A stretch of DNA of 64,000 nt from Xanthomonas euvesicatoria pv. euvesicatoria (GTDB lineage: Bacteria; Pseudomonadota; Gammaproteobacteria; Xanthomonadales; Xanthomonadaceae). The position numbers and the translations under genes were made by a program. This document shows, piece by piece, positions 59,433 through 64,000 of this stretch (its first letter is position 1; each line of letters begins with the position of its first letter). The stretch covers positions 145,799-209,798 of the forward strand of contig NZ_JAJIUJ010000103.1 of assembly GCF_020880415.1 (NCBI RefSeq). The letters are read 5' to 3'. The notes under the pieces were generated by a model, which had not been told where the DNA came from, did no database searches, and saw only the letters and a program-made list of their open reading frames with translations.

Positions 59433-61118
59433 TCAATGGAACAGCACGAAGGCTTTTTGCAGCGTGACCCAGATACCGAACAGCATCGGGATACCCACCG
59501 CCAGCCAGGCAAACGCGACCAGCGCGGGGTTGCCGCCATGACCGATGCGCGCCATTTGTTCCGGTGGAATCGTGCCGTGCCCGGTGCGGTCGACCTTTTC
59601 GTGCGCCAGCTGCTTTTCGCGTGCCAGTTCGTCGGGCGTCATGAAGTGACGTGCGGCCACCGGGCGCACCAACAGATTGCAGATCAGGCCGAGCACGAGC
59701 ATGCCGGCAAGGATGTACATGGTGGTGTTGTAGACCTGTGACGGCGGGCTGCCGTGCGCCAGCTGGTACTCGCGCATGTAACCCACCACCACCGGACCCA
59801 GGATGCCGGCGGTTGCCCAGGCAGTCAGCAACCGGCCGTGGATGGCGCCGACCATCTGGGTACCGAACAGGTCGGCCAGATACGCCGGAATGGTGGCGAA
59901 ACCGCCGCCGTACATCGACAGGATGATGCAGAAGATGCCCGCAAACAGCGCGATGCCGCCAATACCGCCAGCCGACGGCGCCGCTGCATACAGGCAGATG
60001 CCCAGCACGAAGAACAGCGTGTAGGTGTTCTTGCGGCCGAGCTTGTCGGACATGCTGGCCCAGAAGAACCGGCCGCCGATGTTGAACAGGCTGAGCAGAC
60101 CGGTGAAGCCGGCCGCGATGGCCGCGATGCTGGCCAGCTGGGTCGGATCCAGGCTGGCGAAGCCCACATCCACGCCGATCAGACGGCCGCCGAACACTTC
60201 CTGCAACATCGGCGAGGACATGCCGATCACGCCGATGCCGGCCGAGACGTTCAGGCACAGCACGCCCCACAGCAACCAGAACTGCGGGATGCCCCAGACC
60301 TTTTTCACATGCACGTGGTTGGCGGTGATCATGGCGTTGCTGCTGGCCACCGGCGCGGTCCAGCCGGCCGGGGTCCAGCCGCTCGGCGGCACGCGGTAAC
60401 CGAACGCGCCGGCCATCATGAAGACGAAGTACAGCGCCGCCATCACCAGGAAGGTTTCCATCACGCCCACCGAGGTGGGGGTCGCGAAATGGCGCATCAG
60501 CGCATCGGCCAAGGGGCTGCCGATCATCGCGCCGCCGCCAAAGCCCATGATCGCCATGCCCGTCGCCATACCGCGTCGGTCCGGGAACCACTTGATCAGC
60601 GTCGACACCGGCGAGATGTAGCCCAACCCCAGGCCGATGCCGCCGATCACGCCCGAGCCCAGCCACAGCATCCAGATCTGATGGAAGTGGATGCCGACTG
60701 CCGAGATCACCAGCCCGCCGCACCAGCACAGCGCCGAGACCACGCCGGCCTTGCGCGGGCCGGCCCGTTCCAGCCAGCCGCCCCAGATCGCTGCCGAGCA
60801 CCCCAGCAGCACGAAGAACAGCGTGTACATCCACTGCAGCTCGCTGATCTTCCAGTCGCAGGTGGTGGCCACCATGCGTGCGAACAGGCCCATATCGGCC
60901 GGGCATGCGATCGACTCGGTGATGCCCAGCGCCTTGGACAACGGCAGCCAGAACACGCTGAAGCCGTAGGCCATGCCGATGCACAGGTGGATCGCCAGTG
61001 CTGCCGGCGGTACCAACCAACGATTGAACCCCGGCCGCGCAATGATGCGCTCCTTGGACAGTAAACCGGCGTCTGCGCCGCTGGCTGTCGCCACGGTGGA
61101 CCCTTGCGTCATTCTCAT
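59433..61118 (-). CDS. OFA-family MFS (oxalate/formate antiporter-like)
   Basis: 561 aa from ATG 61118, which has GGGGGAA upstream; an ATG at 61280 would add 54 implausible residues. Twelve or more membrane helices with OFA features 'GMAYGFSVFWLPLSKALG', 'YISPVSTLIKWFPDRRGMAT' and 'GRFFWASMSDKLGRKNTYTL'. A hydrophilic loop (about 470-520) and an extra C-terminal helix pair extend it beyond the usual 400-440 aa. It starts the operon with fdhD (6 bp later), so it probably moves formate or oxalate. The gap to 61640 (522 bp) contains both divergent promoters and no gene. Confidence 0.9.
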   Translation of the reverse strand: MRMTQGSTVATASGADAGLLSKERIIARPGFNRWLVPPAALAIHLCIGMAYGFSVFWLPLSKALGITESIACPADMGLFARMVATTCDWKISELQWMYTLFFVLLGCSAAIWGGWLERAGPRKAGVVSALCWCGGLVISAVGIHFHQIWMLWLGSGVIGGIGLGLGYISPVSTLIKWFPDRRGMATGMAIMGFGGGAMIGSPLADALMRHFATPTSVGVMETFLVMAALYFVFMMAGAFGYRVPPSGWTPAGWTAPVASSNAMITANHVHVKKVWGIPQFWLLWGVLCLNVSAGIGVIGMSSPMLQEVFGGRLIGVDVGFASLDPTQLASIAAIAAGFTGLLSLFNIGGRFFWASMSDKLGRKNTYTLFFVLGICLYAAAPSAGGIGGIALFAGIFCIILSMYGGGFATIPAYLADLFGTQMVGAIHGRLLTAWATAGILGPVVVGYMREYQLAHGSPPSQVYNTTMYILAGMLVLGLICNLLVRPVAARHFMTPDELAREKQLAHEKVDRTGHGTIPPEQMARIGHGGNPALVAFAWLAVGIPMLFGIWVTLQKAFVLFH

Positions 61119-61640
61119 TTCCCCCAAAAAACCAACGATGAACTGCGAAAACACGGCTGACAGGACTACCACCAACGCCTGGCGGGCGATGGCGACGTCC
61201 TGTCGGCCGTTCCGAATACGATTGATAGCTGCAATCAAATAACGCGTTGCGATATGGGCAGCGACACCGACCAGGCCCAACTGGCGGTCGTCTGGCGCAT
61301 CATCGGCGATCCCTGCCTGTTTGCAATGCTTGCCAGCGCCCTGCAGTGTTGCAAAGCGCCGCCCATACCCATGTCACGTAAGCGTGCCTTGGTGTTAGCG
61401 GCCGCAGCTGCGACTAATTGACTAGTCTGTCTGCACTTCGCCAACCGCGTCGCGAAACCCGTCCCCGCGCCGGCTGCACGCGCAGCGCTGCGGCAGGTGC
61501 CGGCATCATCCGCTCCCGGCACCGTCCTACCGGAGTACGCACTAACGCGCCGGCCATTCCCGTGCGCGTACCGGCATCTTAGGTGACGGCCGAGGCGCCA
61601 GCTGCGTACAGTCGGGCGATCCTGCACGATGGAGCCTGCC

Positions 61641-62993
61641 ATGCCCCACCACCTTCCCAGCGACGCCGCCGATGCGCTGCAGGCACCGACGCAGCTGGAT
61701 GCCTTCTGGATGCCGTTCACCGCCAATCGCCAGTTCAAGTCACGGCCTCGCCTGCTGGCCTCGGCGCAGGGCATGCATTACCGCGATGTCCACGGCCGCC
61801 AGATTCTGGACGGCACGGCAGGCCTGTGGTGCTGCAATGCAGGACATGGCCGCGAGCGCATCGTGGCCGCCATTCGCGAACAGGCCGGCACGCTGGATTT
61901 CGCGCCGACCTTCCAGATGGGCTCGCCGCTGCCCTTCGTACTGGCGCAGCGGCTGGCCGCAATCGCCCCGCCCGGCTTGGGCCATGTGTTCTTCACCAAC
62001 TCCGGCTCGGAGGCGGTGGATAGCGCGATGAAGATCGTGCTGGCCTACCACCGGTTGCGCGGCGAAGGCCAGCGTACCCGTTTTATCGGCCGCGAAAAGG
62101 CTTACCACGGGGTCGGCTTCGGCGGCATGTCGATCGGCGGCCTGCCCAACAACCGCAAGTGGTTCGGCCCGCTGCTGTCCGGTACCGATCATCTGCGGCA
62201 CACGCTGGATCTGCAGCGCAACGCCTATGCGCGTGGATTGCCCGCACACGGCGCGGAGCTGGCCGACGATCTGGAACGGCTGATCACCCTGCACGATGCA
62301 TCCACCATCGCCGCAGTGTTCGTCGAACCGGTGTCCGGTTCGGCCGGCGTGATCCTGCCGCCGGAAGGTTACCTGCAGCGGTTGCGCGCCATTTGCGACC
62401 GCCACGGCATCGTGCTGGTGTTCGACGAGGTGATCACCGGCTTCGGCCGCGTGGGCAACGCATTCGCCGCGCAGCGCTTCGGCGTCACCCCGGACATCAT
62501 CACCGCCGCCAAGGGCCTGACCAGCGGCACCGTGCCGATGGGCGCGGTGCTGGTGGCCGATGCGATCTTTGATGCCTTCATGCACGGGCCGCAAAACGCG
62601 ATCGAGCTCTTTCACGGCTATACCTATTCCGGCCACCCGCTGGCCTGTGCAGCGGCGATTGCCACGCTGGACACCTATGCCGAGGAAGAGCTGTTCACGC
62701 GCGCGATCACGCTTGGCCTGCAGTGGGAAGACGCACTGCACGGCCTGCGCGGCTCGCCGCATGTGATCGACATCCGCAACATCGGCCTGATCGGCGCGAT
62801 CGAGTTGGCACCACGCGACGGCGCCCCGGGCGCGCGCGGTTACGAGGTCTTCGAGCGCTGTTTCCACGAGGGCGGCCTGCTGGTGCGCGTCACCGGCGAT
62901 GTCATCGCACTGTCACCGCCGCTGATCGTCACCCCGGAGCAGATCGGGCAGATGGTGGAGACGCTGGGCAAGATGCTTCGCCAGGTGGACTAG
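61641..62993 (+). CDS. Class III aminotransferase (beta-alanine/omega-amino acid:pyruvate type)
   Basis: 450 aa from ATG 61641 with GGAG upstream (ATG 61629 is possible). Features are 'DAFWMPFTANRQFK', 'GTAGLWCCNAGHGRERIVAA', 'FFTNSGSEAVDSAMK', 'DEVITGFGRVGNAFAAQRFG' and the PLP lysine in 'ITAAKGLTSGTVPMGAVLV'. The first two are hallmarks of the beta-alanine:pyruvate transaminase group. It is monocistronic and 14 kb from the polyamine aminotransferase; beta-alanine from polyamine or uracil breakdown is a plausible substrate. Confidence 0.92.
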   Translation: MPHHLPSDAADALQAPTQLDAFWMPFTANRQFKSRPRLLASAQGMHYRDVHGRQILDGTAGLWCCNAGHGRERIVAAIREQAGTLDFAPTFQMGSPLPFVLAQRLAAIAPPGLGHVFFTNSGSEAVDSAMKIVLAYHRLRGEGQRTRFIGREKAYHGVGFGGMSIGGLPNNRKWFGPLLSGTDHLRHTLDLQRNAYARGLPAHGAELADDLERLITLHDASTIAAVFVEPVSGSAGVILPPEGYLQRLRAICDRHGIVLVFDEVITGFGRVGNAFAAQRFGVTPDIITAAKGLTSGTVPMGAVLVADAIFDAFMHGPQNAIELFHGYTYSGHPLACAAAIATLDTYAEEELFTRAITLGLQWEDALHGLRGSPHVIDIRNIGLIGAIELAPRDGAPGARGYEVFERCFHEGGLLVRVTGDVIALSPPLIVTPEQIGQMVETLGKMLRQVD

Positions 62994-63127
62994 GCTCGGC
63001 TGGCCATAGGCAACGACCGCAACGTCGGCGACGGGCGCCCGCGTGTCACGCATGCAGGCAGCCGTCAAGCGCGCAAAGCCGGGGCCGGCTCACTACAATG
63101 CCCGCCCCGCATCCCAGCAGTTGCCGT

Positions 63128-63982
63128 ATGAACATCGTTGTCAAAGAAGAACTCAAGGCCTATATCGACCCGCTGACGCCCGACGAGCACGAGGCGCTGG
63201 AACGCAGCCTGCTGGCCGAAGGCTGCCGCGATGCCTTGGTGCTGTGGGGCGATGTGCTGGTGGACGGCCACAACCGCTACGGTATCTGCCAGAAACACGG
63301 GCTGCCGTTCCAGACGGTGCAGAACCCGCGCTTCCAGTCCATGCAGGACGTGCACCTGTGGATGATCGAACAGCACCTGGGCCGGCGCAGCGTGTCCGAC
63401 TTCCAGCGTGGCTTACTGGCGTTGCGCAAGCGCGAGATCCTGGCCGCACGCCAACGCAGCCAGCGCGACGCCGACGCCGCTGCCGAAGCGCCGGCGGTGG
63501 CCGGCGACCAGCCGGACACTAGTCTGGAGCAGAGCAGCACGCACACCGCCGACGACACCGACAGCCCGCCGTGGGACGAAACCTCTACCCCGGTCAGCCG
63601 TGCCGAGCTGGCCCGCGAAGCGCGCCTGAGCAGCAACCAGGTGGTGATGATCGAACGCATCCACAAGCAGGCCGCGCCGGAAGTGGTGCAGGCGGTCAAG
63701 GCGGGCGAGATTTCGATCAGCGCCGCCGCTGCGGTGGCCACGCTGTCGGAGGACGAACAACGCGCCGCCGCGCAGGCCGGCAAGGCCGAACTCAAACAGG
63801 CCGCCAAGCGTGTACGCGATGCCAAGCGCAAACCCAAGGCCGACGAGGCCGAAGGTGGCGAAGCCGAACGCCGCGACATCAAGGCCCTGCAGCGCCGCGT
63901 CACCGAACTGGAAAACGAGAATGCCGCGCTGCAATCGAAGGTGACCGCACTGCAGGCGCAGCTGGAACGCCTGCGCGGCTGA
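63128..63982 (+). CDS. ParB/Srx-fold protein with C-terminal coiled coil
   Basis: 284 aa from ATG 63128. The N-terminal part has the ParB-like core 'DVLVDGHNRYGICQKHGLPF'. A low-complexity acidic segment (about 110-155) and a HTH-like region ('AELAREARLSSNQVVMIERI') follow. A Lys/Ala-rich stretch then leads to a heptad coiled coil ('LQRRVTELENENAALQSKV', about 255-282). No parA is adjacent, so it is a solitary DNA-binding regulator or nuclease-like ParB relative rather than the chromosome-partition ParB. Its relation to the interrupted ParB-like gene of the element is only at the fold level. Confidence 0.8.
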   Translation: MNIVVKEELKAYIDPLTPDEHEALERSLLAEGCRDALVLWGDVLVDGHNRYGICQKHGLPFQTVQNPRFQSMQDVHLWMIEQHLGRRSVSDFQRGLLALRKREILAARQRSQRDADAAAEAPAVAGDQPDTSLEQSSTHTADDTDSPPWDETSTPVSRAELAREARLSSNQVVMIERIHKQAAPEVVQAVKAGEISISAAAAVATLSEDEQRAAAQAGKAELKQAAKRVRDAKRKPKADEAEGGEAERRDIKALQRRVTELENENAALQSKVTALQAQLERLRG

Positions 63983-64000
63983 GTGCACCCGACAGTCGAC

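Overview
The window is a high-GC gammaproteobacterial chromosome segment and is most likely Xanthomonas. The basis is the gene orders (petABC-sspAB, miaB-phoH-ybeY-corC), the codon bias, and dispersed 'GGGATTCGGGATTGG'-type intergenic repeats. The genus is an inference from recognised families and gene order, not from a database search.

Layout. 1-4.3 kb: the end of rnd, the non-homologous end-joining ligase ligD with a small DUF3606 gene, an H-NS family gene and a tRNA-Ala(CGC). 4.26-8.95 kb: a small integrative element in the 3' end of that tRNA. It has a P4-type integrase, two putative lipoproteins, an XRE regulator, a ParB-like gene cut by an in-frame TGA, and an AlpA regulator. Repeated GGCGGTA motifs lie at both ends, and a second terminator beyond the right end is probably the one displaced from the tRNA. 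9-13 kb: a GAF/degenerate-GGDEF protein and an mcp-cheW pair with a good flagellar sigma-28 promoter. 13-18 kb: mpg and lhr, converging with overlapping 3' ends. 19-24 kb: sspB, sspA and the cytochrome bc1 operon petABC. 24-27 kb: a lytic transglycosylase, then a YafY/WYL regulator divergent from a glutathione transferase gene around a perfect palindrome. 27-35 kb: miaB, an intergenic cluster of DnaA-box-like sites, phoH, ybeY, corC, an Lnb-like DUF4105 protein and corA.

35-52 kb is dominated by putrescine/polyamine uptake and catabolism: an aldehyde dehydrogenase, potI/potH/potG permease and ATPase genes, potF, an aminotransferase, a gamma-glutamylputrescine synthetase-like gene, a gamma-glutamyl-GABA hydrolase and, divergently, a second GS-like gene plus a PuuB-like oxidase. 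An EmrAB-OprM-type efflux operon sits between potF and potG. Two lesions affect the transporter. potG has a 1-nt insertion in a C5 tract, and a 147-bp MITE-like repeat has been captured in frame as the N-terminus of PotH.

52-64 kb: a REC-REC-GGDEF diguanylate cyclase, a bacteriohemerythrin, an MHS-family transporter, a formate-type operon (OFA antiporter, fdhD, YdeP-like molybdopterin oxidoreductase, small winged-helix protein), a beta-alanine:pyruvate-type aminotransferase and a solitary ParB-like coiled-coil protein.

The features most worth following up are the integrative element and its interrupted ParB-like gene, the damaged polyamine transporter, the MITE-like repeat family, the DnaA-box cluster, and several palindromic operators.
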